Below are positions 17,515 to 26,691 of a DNA stretch of 64,000 bases, in pieces (position 1 is the first letter of the stretch; each line of letters opens with the position of its first letter). Below the pieces are notes generated by a model, which was given only the letters and a program-made list of their open reading frames with translations, was not told the origin of the DNA and did no database searches. Position numbers and translations under genes: made by a program. The stretch is from JAVBKU01 sp031553875 (GTDB lineage Bacteria > Bacteroidota > Bacteroidia > Bacteroidales > Rikenellaceae): NCBI GenBank assembly GCA_031553875.1, contig JAVBKU010000008.1, positions 62,001-126,000 on the forward strand, read 5' to 3'.

Positions 17515-18272
17515 CTCAGATCTATATATGAATTATTACTACCGCCAAGGTCGTTGACGATCCTTACCCTTTCACGAGACCCCTCCTCAACGGCGCGCGC
17601 GAGGGCGTCGGCCATAGCCGTATGCCAAACCCCTGCCGCCAGACGGCTTACCGGTAAAGCATCCGATAGATCGCCCTCGCCCGCCTCGAACTCGGGAAGT
17701 GAGATTGCGGCCATGCTGCACGCCAACTTTTCGCCGGTCAGCACGAAGAATACCGCTCCCTCGCCCCAAACCCCGCCACGGATTGCCCGCAGCCGTTTCA
17801 TTATGTCAGTAACGGTGGGAGTATTCTCATCGAATACCCCCACGAGCACGGCCTTCGATTCGCCGGAATCGAGTCTGAGAGCGGCCTCTAAAAGGGCGCT
17901 CTCGAAGCTGATATAGCGGTGAGAATATGTGTTGTTATAGCAGTGCAGCGACTTGAGCAGCGCCACCTGAGCCCCCACGGTGTTGAACGTCGATTGGATG
18001 AAGGGGGTGGGGTTGAGCATCTGCTCTCCGGAGGAGAGTATGTTGAGGAGAAATTTCTCGCTGTCGGCGATACATCCCAGGCCCGTGCCGGTGATGATGG
18101 CATCTACCTGGGCGTAATTTTCGAATTCGTTGATGGATTCAAGAGCCGTGGCCACACCCATCTTGACCGCGTGGCTCATCCTGCGCCGCAGGTTCATGTC
18201 GGGCACAAGTTCCTTTATATCGCTCTGCAGGGAGCCGAAGCGCCGGAGGCAATTTATGTAGTATTCCATCAC
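17505..18272 (-). CDS. ketosynthase-like chain-length factor (inactive KS fold)
   Basis: 255 residues, the size of Ketoacyl-synt_2 (PF13723-type) proteins. It has a thiolase-like core with I-I-T-G-T-G-L-G-C and an L-N-P-T-P-F-I-Q-S-T-F-N-T-V-G segment, but the nucleophile elbow reads Y-N-N-T-Y-S-H-R with no catalytic cysteine, and the two active-site His motifs are absent. Such proteins pair with an active ketosynthase to set chain length. It overlaps the ketosynthase gene just upstream by 4 bp, which points to that protein as its partner. Confidence 0.8.
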   Translation of the reverse strand: MMEYYINCLRRFGSLQSDIKELVPDMNLRRRMSHAVKMGVATALESINEFENYAQVDAIITGTGLGCIADSEKFLLNILSSGEQMLNPTPFIQSTFNTVGAQVALLKSLHCYNNTYSHRYISFESALLEAALRLDSGESKAVLVGVFDENTPTVTDIMKRLRAIRGGVWGEGAVFFVLTGEKLACSMAAISLPEFEAGEGDLSDALPVSRLAAGVWHTAMADALARAVEEGSRERVRIVNDLGGSNNSYIDLRCL

Positions 18273-19441
18273 TTCGAGAATATTAATGATGAACAGTTGC
18301 CCCCGAAACCGAAGGAATTGGAGAGAACATGATTCACGGGAGTGCCTTTGATAACCGTAGTTATGGGGGTTATTCCGGAGCCGGCCATACTTTGAGCGAA
18401 CCGCAAGGAGGCGTATTTTATGCCGTGGGCGATAGACATCACCGAGAATACAGCCTCGATCCCGCCGGCCGCGGCCAGCGCGTGTCCCGTATAGCTCTTG
18501 GTGGAGCTCAGGGGAGGGATGCGGTCGCCGAAGAGCCTGATGATGGCTGCGGCTTCCGAAGAGTCGTTGTTGGCCGTCCCAGTGCCGTGGAGGTTGATGT
18601 AATCTATCTCCGAGGGGGCTATGCCCGCCCTTTCTATCGCTTCCGACATGGCTAAAAAGGCCCCTTCTCCGTTGTCCGAAGAGGCTGTTTGATGAAAGGC
18701 GTCATTGGCGTTGGCGTAGCCGGATAGGCGGCAGTAGCGTTTAGCGGCGGCGGGATCTTTGGTCAGCACTATATATCCCGCTCCCTCGCCGAGATTCAAC
18801 CCCGCGCGGCTTTCGTCGAACGGGCGGCATAACTCCCGGTCGAGGATCATAAGCGAATTGAAACCATTGAGGGTGAAGCGGCACAGGGCGTCGGTGCCTC
18901 CCACCACCACGTAGTCGAGCAGGCCCTTTTCGATCATCCTCGCTCCCACGATAGCAGCGTTGGCCGCTGAGGAACAGGCGGTGCTGATGGTAGTTCTAAA
19001 ACCTGTGATGCCGCAGAACGAGGCGATAAGCTCTGTGCTGCTGGCGCAATCGTGCCCCACGACCTCCCGCGATCGTCCCCTGCGAGAGTCGTCCTTATAC
19101 TGTTCGTAGAATATTTCCGAGCGATCCATGCCCCCCACGCTTGTGGATGATACGAGGCCTATCCGTTTGCCTTTCTCAATGGAAGCGTCTTCGATCGCCT
19201 CCCTTGCCGCCATCATCCCCAGAAGGGCCGTACGTGAAACGGTACGCCCGGGATCCAGTCCCAGGGTCTCCTTGAGCTCATGGTTGGACAGCCCGATCTC
19301 GCCCACGGGGACGTTCACGGCGGAGTCGAAAAGCGATAGCTTACCAATACCGCATCGCCCCCCGGACAACGCCGTGAGCGACTGCTCTTTTCCCGTCCCT
19401 ATGGCGGATATGACGCCTATTCCACAAACGTATACGCTCAT
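18269..19441 (-). CDS. beta-ketoacyl-ACP synthase (aryl polyene type)
   Basis: 390 residues with a complete Cys-His-His triad: C156 in S-T-A-C-S-S-A, H285 in N-L-H-G-T-G-T, and H320 in Y-T-G-H-A-L-A-A-A-G. The C-terminal S-F-G-F-G-G-N motif is present. It catalyses decarboxylative Claisen condensation to extend the ACP-bound chain. Translational overlap with the chain-length-factor-like gene suggests a KS-CLF heterodimer as in type II polyketide systems. The flanking ACP (19464-19718) may be its carrier. Confidence 0.9.
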   Translation of the reverse strand: MSVYVCGIGVISAIGTGKEQSLTALSGGRCGIGKLSLFDSAVNVPVGEIGLSNHELKETLGLDPGRTVSRTALLGMMAAREAIEDASIEKGKRIGLVSSTSVGGMDRSEIFYEQYKDDSRRGRSREVVGHDCASSTELIASFCGITGFRTTISTACSSAANAAIVGARMIEKGLLDYVVVGGTDALCRFTLNGFNSLMILDRELCRPFDESRAGLNLGEGAGYIVLTKDPAAAKRYCRLSGYANANDAFHQTASSDNGEGAFLAMSEAIERAGIAPSEIDYINLHGTGTANNDSSEAAAIIRLFGDRIPPLSSTKSYTGHALAAAGGIEAVFSVMSIAHGIKYASLRFAQSMAGSGITPITTVIKGTPVNHVLSNSFGFGGNCSSLIFSK

Positions 19442-19463
19442 GATACTCTACGGTTGAAATCCC

Positions 19464-19718
19464 TTATTTACGATTATTACCTATAAATTCGGCCAGCGTG
19501 CTGACAGAGAAGAATATAGGTTTGGCCTCGGCGGGGTTCTCCAGGCGGATGCCGTAGAATTTCTCCAACAACAGGATTATCTCCAGCGCGTCGATCGAGT
19601 CGAGGCCCAGGCCGTCGCCGAACAGGGGGGCGTCGGACTGTATATCTTCGACGGTTATATCTTCGAGGTTTAGCGCCTCGATAAGCTGTTGCTTGAGTGT
19701 TTCTTTGAGCTGATCCAT
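19464..19718 (-). CDS. acyl carrier protein
   Basis: 84 residues, acidic and helical, with the phosphopantetheine attachment motif G-L-D-S41-I-D-A-L-E. It is one of two ACPs in the operon (the other at 24444-24692). Its position between two ketosynthase genes suggests it carries the growing polyene. No phosphopantetheinyl transferase is encoded in the window, so activation must come from elsewhere. Confidence 0.9.
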   Translation of the reverse strand: MDQLKETLKQQLIEALNLEDITVEDIQSDAPLFGDGLGLDSIDALEIILLLEKFYGIRLENPAEAKPIFFSVSTLAEFIGNNRK

Positions 19719-19727
19719 GATATTTCG

Positions 19728-21407
19728 TTATTTGGTTATCAATCTTATCTCTGCCTCATAATCTTCGCCCAGCAGTTCGCACCATCCGTATATCACGGCG
19801 TCCATTTTGCCAGAACCGATAAGCCCTTGCGCATAGTGTTCGACAGAGGTGAGGTCTTTGTTTTTTTGTATGAAGAACGTTTGCTCTCCCTGAAACTTGT
19901 GTTTGATGGCGATCTCTCCGGCTACGATATTGGCCAGAGTATAAACGAAAACAGCGGGCGACGCTCCCTCGGGGAGCTTCTGGTCCACAATGGCCTGATG
20001 TCTGAGATCGCTGTCGAGCGAGGCGCTGCGGTTGGAAAGCACGATGGCTATCCGCTCTGCGGGATAGGACATATCCATCCCTGAGAGTAATTTGCATGAG
20101 GCCACATATCCCAATTTGGAGAGGTCATCCATCTTGGCAAACTTCATATTCGGGTCGTTCAGCGCCTTGTATTCCTCCCGGATGAATTCACCGAACGGTT
20201 TATTCTGCGGGCCTGATAGCTTGAATGATGCTCGTAGCGTAGAGGGTATGTCATGTGAAGTCGCGCTGGTTACGGTGTGCTTACTCAGTACTATGGCGGC
20301 GTTAGTACCTCCGAATCCCGAGGCGGTCTTCAAACATACCTCTACCTCCATATCCCTGTGGACAGCCGAAACGGAGAGAGGATAAGGCACTCCGCATTCG
20401 TAGTATCCTTTAACGCCAAATATTCGGGAATTTGACATCTGAGCTGCTGTCAGTATGGTTTCTATCACTCCCGAAGCTCCCAAAGTGTGTCCGAGGTAGG
20501 GCTTCAACGAGTTGCATGGTATGCCGTCGAGAGAGGCCAACGCCAGTGCTTTGCTCTCCATCTCGTCGTTATAGGGAGTTCCCGTACCGTGGGTATTGAC
20601 CAGTCCGATCTCTTCGGACTCGACTCCGGCCTCATCCATCGCGGCCCTTATGGCGAAAAATAATCCGTCGCCCGTTCTCGAGGGGCCCGAGATATGGTTG
20701 GCGTCGTTGGATATGCCGCCTCCAGCAACCACGATGCCACTGCCGGACAATTCAGCATCGGAGGTTAATAGTACGGCGCCGCAGCCCTCCCCGAGGGTCA
20801 GCCCGTCGCGGGAGATGTCGTAAGGCTTGCAAAGAGTGGGACTGACCGACTTGAAAGCGTTGAAACCGCTCACGATAAAATCGCTCAACACATCGACCCC
20901 CACCACGAAGATGTTGTCATAACTTCCCCCGGCGATCAGTCTCGATGCTATGACCAGCGCCGAAACTCCGGATATGCAGGCGTTTGAAATAACGACAGGT
21001 GTGTTAGCAGTATGGAAATAGGAGCCTATAAGCTCTGCCGACGACCATAGATAACTGCGGTCGAAATCGGAGTTTATATACTCCACATTACCCTTGGTAG
21101 TGGAGAGGATTATGAGCGTCTGCTTATCCGAGGGGTCGACACCGCTGCGCGAACAGAGGTTGCTCAGGGCTATTATCGAGAGTTGCTCGGCACGGGAGTG
21201 TTCCTTTATCCCGAGCCTGTTTACAGACTCCTCTACCATACTGAAATCTATCAGGCACGCGGGTGTTCCGTCCGGACATCGAGACAGAGGGGTGCGATTT
21301 CCCTCGATCCCCAGATAGTTCGCTTTTGTTCCCAAGCCCAGCGGACTGATGATGGTGTCGGGACCCCAGAATACACGTCTTATTTCACGTTCCATCGCTC
21401 TTTCCAT
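19728..21407 (-). CDS. ketosynthase fused to a C-terminal KS-like domain
   Basis: 559 residues, about 150 longer than a normal KS. Residues 1-~385 form a full ketosynthase with C144 (S-N-A-C-I-S-G), H273 (N-T-H-G-T-G-T) and H307 (Y-L-G-H-T-L-G). Residues ~395-559 resemble the Ketoacyl-synt_2 chain-length-factor-like proteins (R-I-A-I-V-L-S-N-R, then P-A-V-F-V-Y-T-L-A-N-I-V), without a catalytic Cys. The chain may thus hold a KS and its length factor together. The start at 21407 lies 28 bp inside the thioesterase gene; ATG 21395 is an alternative. Confidence 0.85.
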   Translation of the reverse strand: MERAMEREIRRVFWGPDTIISPLGLGTKANYLGIEGNRTPLSRCPDGTPACLIDFSMVEESVNRLGIKEHSRAEQLSIIALSNLCSRSGVDPSDKQTLIILSTTKGNVEYINSDFDRSYLWSSAELIGSYFHTANTPVVISNACISGVSALVIASRLIAGGSYDNIFVVGVDVLSDFIVSGFNAFKSVSPTLCKPYDISRDGLTLGEGCGAVLLTSDAELSGSGIVVAGGGISNDANHISGPSRTGDGLFFAIRAAMDEAGVESEEIGLVNTHGTGTPYNDEMESKALALASLDGIPCNSLKPYLGHTLGASGVIETILTAAQMSNSRIFGVKGYYECGVPYPLSVSAVHRDMEVEVCLKTASGFGGTNAAIVLSKHTVTSATSHDIPSTLRASFKLSGPQNKPFGEFIREEYKALNDPNMKFAKMDDLSKLGYVASCKLLSGMDMSYPAERIAIVLSNRSASLDSDLRHQAIVDQKLPEGASPAVFVYTLANIVAGEIAIKHKFQGEQTFFIQKNKDLTSVEHYAQGLIGSGKMDAVIYGWCELLGEDYEAEIRLITK

Positions 21408-21823
21408 TTCTGATAGAATCCGGGGTTTATGAGTTGCAATTCTCCGTTTTGGTCGAGGAATGCCTGTATGGTGCTGCCAGTGGCTACGATCTCGCCGTTA
21501 TCCTCGCGGCGGATGATATATTCGAAACATATCTTGGCGGCGTCGTTGTTGATAAATCTCGTCTCGATAGTGACAACGTCATTGCACTTAAGCGGGCGCT
21601 TGTACTGCAGGTGGAGGTCGACGATGGGCGCCGTGAAGCCGCTGTCATAGATATCCATATATCCGAGGCCGGGAAATTCGCGCCCGAAGGCCTCCCTTCC
21701 GTCCTCGAAATACTTGACATACTGACCGTGCCATACGATATGCATGGAGTCTACCTCGCTGAATCTGACTCTGACGGTGGTCGTATTGGTCAGGCTTGCT
21801 ATCTGCTTTTTCTTAAGTACCAT
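21380..21823 (-). CDS. 4HBT-type acyl-CoA/ACP thioesterase
   Basis: 147 residues, hotdog fold. The region S-E-V-D-S-M-H-I-V-W-H-G-Q-Y-V-K-Y-F-E-D matches the 4-hydroxybenzoyl-CoA thioesterase signature, with the catalytic Asp in E-V-D. It probably releases or edits chains from ACP or CoA. It lies 5 bp after the dehydratase gene and overlaps the ketosynthase fusion by 28 bp. Confidence 0.85.
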   Translation of the reverse strand: MVLKKKQIASLTNTTTVRVRFSEVDSMHIVWHGQYVKYFEDGREAFGREFPGLGYMDIYDSGFTAPIVDLHLQYKRPLKCNDVVTIETRFINNDAAKICFEYIIRREDNGEIVATGSTIQAFLDQNGELQLINPGFYQKWKERWNVK

Positions 21824-21828
21824 GATCG

Positions 21829-22266
21829 TTATTCTTGCAGGTATATTTTCATTTTACATTCAGCCACGGGCCTGCCTCCCGACGTGACCTCCGCCAATAT
21901 AAGGGTTATATTCATCAACTCCTGCTCCACGCGGATCCTGGTACGCAATCTGTCTCCGATATCAGGGAGCGAGTGAACGACGAAATTATTGATCGCTCCT
22001 ATAAATCCTATCGGCACCTCCCTGCCTTCGCTCTTACAGATGTAGCCCACGCGCAGGGCCGCCGACTGCGCCATGTGTTCTATCACGCCGCACTCTGATA
22101 AAATATCCTCCTCGACGAACATATTCCCGGGGCGGACAGTAAATCCGCTCACCGAGGTATCTCCGTCAATACCGAAGAATTCATCCACCATCACTATCGG
22201 AGAGCGTTGCGGGATGAATTCCAATATCTCCTCGGGAGAGATTATGGTTTTCTCAGATATTCCCAT
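21829..22266 (-). CDS. hotdog dehydratase, second subunit type
   Basis: 145 residues. It starts with the FabZ-like P-Q-R-S-P-I-V-M-V-D-E-F segment and includes E-C-G-V-I-E-H-M-A-Q-S-A-A, which places an acidic residue in the central helix where FabA/FabZ have their catalytic Glu/Asp, but the G-H-F-P-G histidine motif is absent (R-P-G-N-M-F-V is found there). It therefore looks complementary to the protein of 15853-16209, and the two may form one active heterodimer. It overlaps the radical-SAM gene by 25 bp. Confidence 0.8.
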   Translation of the reverse strand: MGISEKTIISPEEILEFIPQRSPIVMVDEFFGIDGDTSVSGFTVRPGNMFVEEDILSECGVIEHMAQSAALRVGYICKSEGREVPIGFIGAINNFVVHSLPDIGDRLRTRIRVEQELMNITLILAEVTSGGRPVAECKMKIYLQE

Positions 22267-23597
22267 AGCGGGCCTTTTTTATTGCGTTTGAATTTCAGGG
22301 TATTCATGGTTTCATCCACGGGATCGTCGGGGAATATCCACGCCTTGCCCGTCTGAGCGGCCAAATGCTTGGCCTCGGCGAGGTCGAATCCGGGGGAGAG
22401 GTAATATTTCGGATCCACGAGATCGTCAGCCGCCTCCACGCTCCCTGCCTTTATAGCATAGCCATGCAGCGGCGTATCGGGATATATCCTCATGCCGACG
22501 TAGGGGAAGAAGACCGTATGCCGCAGCTTCCGGGAGTTCTCCATCGTTTCCCTAAGTGTGTCGGATGTCTCTCCCCAACCGCCCAGGATCAGGAAATGGG
22601 CATAGTACACATTATGTTTAAGGGCCAACTCCGAGGCTGTCACAACGTCCTCGAAGGTGAAACGCTTGCCGTAGGCACTGAGAGTGCGATCGGAAAAAGA
22701 CTCCGTGCCGAATTCTATGTGCGTGAGTCCCGAGGCTTTGTAGAGTTTCATCTGTTCATTCGTTAGCCTGGAGGGTGTGAAGTAAGCTCCCCACGATATG
22801 TTCACTCCGCTGCGAATGAGGCTTTCGGCCAATTGAGCGTTGTAGTCGTCGTCGATATTGAATACCGAATCGGTGAAGAACAGGTAGTCGGCCCCGTGAT
22901 CCCTCTTGGCCTTGGCGATATTGCCGATCAGAGAGTCTATATCCATGGTCCTCACCTTGCGGCCGTCGATAGAGGGATAGGTGCAGTATATGCAGTTGTA
23001 GGGACAGCCCCTCTTGGTTTGGATGTTGAGCATGCCGCTGTTCTTCCAGTAGTATTCGGCCAATAGCGGGTCGAACGAGGCCTCGGTGGAACTGATATAA
23101 CAACGCGTGCCCTCGCTCCGTTTCATATCTCCACGGATCACGGAGGGGATATTATCAGGGGAGCCTCCGCGTTCGAGCATGAGGATCAACTCCGACAGCG
23201 GGCCCTCGCCCTCACCAACCACACCGTAATCGGCCTTTAGCTCCCTTATAAGCAGCTCGGGGAATATAGAGAATCCCGCGCCGCCGAGTATAATGGGCGC
23301 TCCGCTGGAGGCCCTGACGATCTCGGCCGTCTGCCTGTATTCGGGGATGAAACTGCGGGCGTCGAGGGAATTAGCTCCATCGATATTGCGTATCGACATA
23401 CCTACGTAGTCGGGATTGCACTCCTCGAGGTAGAGCCTTAGCGCTTCTTCCGAGGTCAGGTTCATATCGATCACATCCACCTCGACATCGGGGATATTCT
23501 TCCCGAGGTAGGATTTAAGGTATGCCACACCCAATGGATATACGGGATATGGTTCCTTATGCCGATTGGCCGATATGAGCGCTACCCTTAATGCCAT
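22242..23597 (-). CDS. B12-binding-domain radical SAM enzyme
   Basis: About 451 residues from the ATG at 23597; an in-frame ATG at 23618 adds seven residues. Residues ~1-140 look like a Rossmann-type B12-binding domain (Y-P-L-G-V-A-Y-L-K and the later L-G-G-A-G-F-S segment). The radical SAM cluster motif is C198-P-Y-N-C202-I-Y-C205. Class B enzymes of this kind often methylate unreactive carbons or rearrange lipids. Such a gene is not part of the classic aryl polyene core and may tailor the lipid tail or ring. It overlaps the acyltransferase gene by 10 bp. Confidence 0.85.
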   Translation of the reverse strand: MALRVALISANRHKEPYPVYPLGVAYLKSYLGKNIPDVEVDVIDMNLTSEEALRLYLEECNPDYVGMSIRNIDGANSLDARSFIPEYRQTAEIVRASSGAPIILGGAGFSIFPELLIRELKADYGVVGEGEGPLSELILMLERGGSPDNIPSVIRGDMKRSEGTRCYISSTEASFDPLLAEYYWKNSGMLNIQTKRGCPYNCIYCTYPSIDGRKVRTMDIDSLIGNIAKAKRDHGADYLFFTDSVFNIDDDYNAQLAESLIRSGVNISWGAYFTPSRLTNEQMKLYKASGLTHIEFGTESFSDRTLSAYGKRFTFEDVVTASELALKHNVYYAHFLILGGWGETSDTLRETMENSRKLRHTVFFPYVGMRIYPDTPLHGYAIKAGSVEAADDLVDPKYYLSPGFDLAEAKHLAAQTGKAWIFPDDPVDETMNTLKFKRNKKGPLWEYLRKP

Positions 23598-24454
23598 ACG
23601 TCGTAAAAGTTGAACCACTGTTGGGGATATTTCTCCACCACTTCAGAGAGTTCCTTCAGATACCGTTCGAATGTGTCCCTCTCTGACAATCCTCCTTCCA
23701 GCACCGTGAATACGAACCTGTATTTCATGCCCCGTTCGCGCAGGGCGAAGTAGATGATCACCGGGGTCTTGAGTTTCGAAGAGATAAGGAACGGGCCCTG
23801 GGGGAATAAGGCCCTGTGGCCCATGAATTCCGCTTCGAAGGTCTGTTGGCCGCTCACGTAGCGGTCGCCCTGAAAACATACGTATTCGCCCCTGTTCACC
23901 GCCGCCTTTATCTTTAGCAACGACTCCAAGCCTCCTTCGTTTACGGGGATTATCTTGTAGGGCGTCTCCATGCCGCGCACCGCCTCTTTTATCCGCCGAT
24001 AGTCGGCGTCGTACATTACCACATTGAGCCTCTCGGCGTAGTCGCCGAAAAAGCGCGATCCGATCTCCCAGCAACCTACATGGGCCCCTATCACGGTAGC
24101 GGGACCGCGGTCCAGTACCTGCAGTAATTCCTCGTAGCGGTCGAACTCGAAAGAGTACCTGTCGCCGAGGCCGTTTAAGATGGCTATCTTATCAATTATA
24201 GTTTGCCCGAAGCGGTAGTAGTGAAGGTAGAGTTTAAACGCAGACTGCGCTACATTGTAGCGCAGAATCCTGCGGTTGTACTTCCATACGGCCCTTGTAG
24301 CCTTGGGGGCGAAGGGGATGAAATATATAACCACCAGCGATAAGAACGCGTATGCGGCCCTGATCCCGATCCTGCTAATAAGGAATACGAAGAACCTGTG
24401 CCCGAAGGCACCTCCACGGGATTTGCCGCTCCACGCCTCGTCGCTATTTTTCAT
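23588..24454 (-). CDS. LpxL/HtrB-like lysophospholipid acyltransferase
   Basis: 288 residues with an N-terminal hydrophobic helix (residues ~30-50). The HX4E catalytic motif is H125-V-G-C-W-E130, and the second block F-Q-G-D-R-Y follows. Lipid A-type acyltransferases use acyl-ACP to acylate a lipid precursor at the inner membrane. Next to an ACP gene (11-bp overlap), it probably transfers the polyene or another acyl chain to the glycolipid. A role in lipid A itself is less likely in this context. Confidence 0.85.
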   Translation of the reverse strand: MKNSDEAWSGKSRGGAFGHRFFVFLISRIGIRAAYAFLSLVVIYFIPFAPKATRAVWKYNRRILRYNVAQSAFKLYLHYYRFGQTIIDKIAILNGLGDRYSFEFDRYEELLQVLDRGPATVIGAHVGCWEIGSRFFGDYAERLNVVMYDADYRRIKEAVRGMETPYKIIPVNEGGLESLLKIKAAVNRGEYVCFQGDRYVSGQQTFEAEFMGHRALFPQGPFLISSKLKTPVIIYFALRERGMKYRFVFTVLEGGLSERDTFERYLKELSEVVEKYPQQWFNFYDVWH

Positions 24455-24692
24455 TCACCTTGCGCAGGATTAGGTCGTAAAAGTCGCGGAATGTACTGAT
24501 GCCTACGAAGTCGGGCCCGGATAGTGTAACGCCGAAGTGCGTGTTTATAAGCACCACCACGTCCACAAGATCGAGACTGTCGAGTTCGAGCGTTTCCATC
24601 AGCGACGCCTCGGGGGTTATGGAGGCGATATCCGTCTCAAACTCCTCAGCGAGCACTTCATTGATCTTCGCTATTATTTCCTGTTCAGTCAT
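24444..24692 (-). CDS. acyl carrier protein
   Basis: 82 residues with the phosphopantetheine motif L-E-L-D-S39-L-D-L-V-D. It is distinct in sequence from the other ACP in the operon (L-G-L-D-S-I-D). It is tightly packed: 1 bp from the ketosynthase gene and overlapping the acyltransferase gene by 11 bp, so it may hand the acyl chain from the FabF-like enzyme to the acyltransferase. Confidence 0.9.
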   Translation of the reverse strand: MTEQEIIAKINEVLAEEFETDIASITPEASLMETLELDSLDLVDVVVLINTHFGVTLSGPDFVGISTFRDFYDLILRKVNEK

Positions 24693-24693
24693 G

Positions 24694-25917
24694 TTATTTA
24701 AGTTTTTTCACGATTAGAGTCGAATTGGTCCCCCCGAAGCCGAAGGAGTTGGACAGGAAGGTGTCGAATTCCGTGTCAACCCTTTTTGCGGGGATGTCGA
24801 GCAGGGAGGTGGCATCGTCGCCCTCCTTGAAATTGACGTTGGGGGCGATGAAACCCTCCCGCATCATGATAGTCGAGTATATCACCTCGCTGGCCCCTGC
24901 CATCCACATTTCGTGACCTGTTATGGATTTGGTGGAGGTTACGTATGGCTTATGAGATCCGAAGACATTAGCTATGGCTAAGGCCTCGTTACGGTCACCC
25001 AGAGGGGTCGACGTGGCGTGGGCATTGACATAACCAATCTCTTCCGGAGTGATGCCCGCGTCTTTGATGGCCATGCTAAGCGATCTGGCCGGCCCGTCGA
25101 CGTTGGGCACTGATATGTGGTCGCCGTTGGAAGAGAAGCCGTATCCCACGACCTCGGCGATAATGTTGGCGCCGCGCTTTACGGCCGAGTCATAGCTTTC
25201 GAGGATTACCGTGGCTGCCCCTCCGCTGGGGACGAGGCCGTCCCTGTCTTTGTCGAACGGGCGCGATGCTTTCGCGGGGTCATCCTCCCTTGCGGAGAAG
25301 GCTCCCAGACCGTCGAAGCTCCCCACGGAGTATACATTTACTTCCTGAGCGCCTCCGCACACCACGCAATCCTGCAGGCCCTGCTTTATCAGCAGATAGC
25401 CCATGCCTATGGAGTGGGAGCCGCTTGCACACGCGCCTGCCACTGTGAAGTTGATGCCACGCAGGTTGAAGATAACGGCCATATTCATAGTGACCGTCGA
25501 ATTCATAGACTGGAAGATATTACCCGATCCCACCAGAGCAGTGTTCTTCTTAGCGCGTATGATGTCCACTCCCTCTATGACGGGAGCGGCGCTGCTGTCG
25601 TTGCCGTAGAGTATGCCGACCTCCCTGTTTGAGAGGAACTCTTCGTCGATCCCCGCGCCGCGGAAAGCTTCCAGGGTAGCCATATAGGCATAAGCACCCT
25701 GCTCGGGAAGGCATACCCGTTTTCTCCTGTCGAGCAAACCTTTGAGGTCAGGTTGGGGGATTATGCCCGTAAGCGATGAACGATAGCCCAGCTCCTTACG
25801 TGCGGGATCAATGCCTATGCCCGACTTGCCGTCGTATAGTGATTGTTTTACTTCATTCAGATCTTTACCTATGCATGAATATATACCCATGCCGGTGATC
25901 ACCACCCTGTTGCCCAT
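24694..25917 (-). CDS. FabF-like beta-ketoacyl-ACP synthase II
   Basis: 407 residues, the normal FabF length, with C163 (A-G-A-C-A-S-G), H300 (N-A-H-A-T-S-T) and H335 (I-T-G-H-E-M-W). The A-H-A-T-S-T variant is typical of FabF rather than the H-G-T-G-T of the other two synthases here. It is one of three active ketosynthases in the operon, probably acting in early elongation after the aryl starter is loaded. It is followed 1 bp later by an ACP gene. Confidence 0.9.
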   Translation of the reverse strand: MGNRVVITGMGIYSCIGKDLNEVKQSLYDGKSGIGIDPARKELGYRSSLTGIIPQPDLKGLLDRRKRVCLPEQGAYAYMATLEAFRGAGIDEEFLSNREVGILYGNDSSAAPVIEGVDIIRAKKNTALVGSGNIFQSMNSTVTMNMAVIFNLRGINFTVAGACASGSHSIGMGYLLIKQGLQDCVVCGGAQEVNVYSVGSFDGLGAFSAREDDPAKASRPFDKDRDGLVPSGGAATVILESYDSAVKRGANIIAEVVGYGFSSNGDHISVPNVDGPARSLSMAIKDAGITPEEIGYVNAHATSTPLGDRNEALAIANVFGSHKPYVTSTKSITGHEMWMAGASEVIYSTIMMREGFIAPNVNFKEGDDATSLLDIPAKRVDTEFDTFLSNSFGFGGTNSTLIVKKLK

Positions 25918-25926
25918 AGAAATGTG

Positions 25927-26655
25927 TTATGTGTGAAGTCCGCCGTTTATGGATATTACCTCCCCGGTGATATATGCGGCGGAGGCTGAGGAGAGAAAAC
26001 CTACCAGTTCGGCAACCTCTTCCGCTCTGCCGAATCGGCCCACGGGTATCATTTTCTTAAGCTCGGCTTCGTTGAGGTCGCCCGTCATCTCTGTGGAGAT
26101 GAACCCCGGGGCCACGGCGTTTACCGTTACCCCTTTGCGTGCCACTTCCTGCGCCAAGGCCTTGGTAGCGGCTATGACGCCACCCTTGGCGGCAGAATAA
26201 TTGGTTTGCCCGGGGAGGCCTTTGATGCCCGATAAGGACACGATATTCACTATTCTTCCCGATTTTTTGGCGAGCATAGGCATCAAAAGAGGCTGGGTGA
26301 CATTGTAGAATCCCCCAAGGCTCGTGTCCAATACTTTGTTCCATTGCTCGGGTTGCATCCACATCAGCAGACCGTCGTCGCGTATGCCGGCATTGTTCAC
26401 CAGCACCTCGATATACTCTCCTTCGTGGGCTTTCGTCCATTGTTCGAGCGCAGAGGTGGTTTCCTCCCTGTCGGCCACGTTGAACCGGAGCAATTCGCCG
26501 TCGGCCCCGGCGTCCTTAACGAGGCTGAGGGTCTTCTCCGCTTCGGGCAGATTAGATATGTAGTTGATAATGACGTAATAGCCCATAGAGGCCAATTTGA
26601 GCGATATAGCCCGCCCGATACCCCTGCTACCGCCGGTTACAAGTGCGTATTTCAT
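25927..26655 (-). CDS. 3-ketoacyl-ACP reductase (FabG-like SDR)
   Basis: 242 residues, short-chain dehydrogenase fold. The NADPH motif is T7-G-G-S-R-G-I-G14, N-N-A-G lies at 87-90, and the catalytic Ser140, Tyr153 and Lys157 are in Y-S-A-A-K. The C-terminal Y-I-T-G-E-V-I-S-I-N-G-G matches FabG. It reduces the beta-keto group so the dehydratases can form each polyene double bond. It is the second gene of the operon, 36 bp after the ammonia-lyase gene. Confidence 0.9.
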   Translation of the reverse strand: MKYALVTGGSRGIGRAISLKLASMGYYVIINYISNLPEAEKTLSLVKDAGADGELLRFNVADREETTSALEQWTKAHEGEYIEVLVNNAGIRDDGLLMWMQPEQWNKVLDTSLGGFYNVTQPLLMPMLAKKSGRIVNIVSLSGIKGLPGQTNYSAAKGGVIAATKALAQEVARKGVTVNAVAPGFISTEMTGDLNEAELKKMIPVGRFGRAEEVAELVGFLSSASAAYITGEVISINGGLHT

Positions 26656-26691
26656 TGTCTTGCCCGGCTATAAAAAAAGGTTGGTAGTTTT

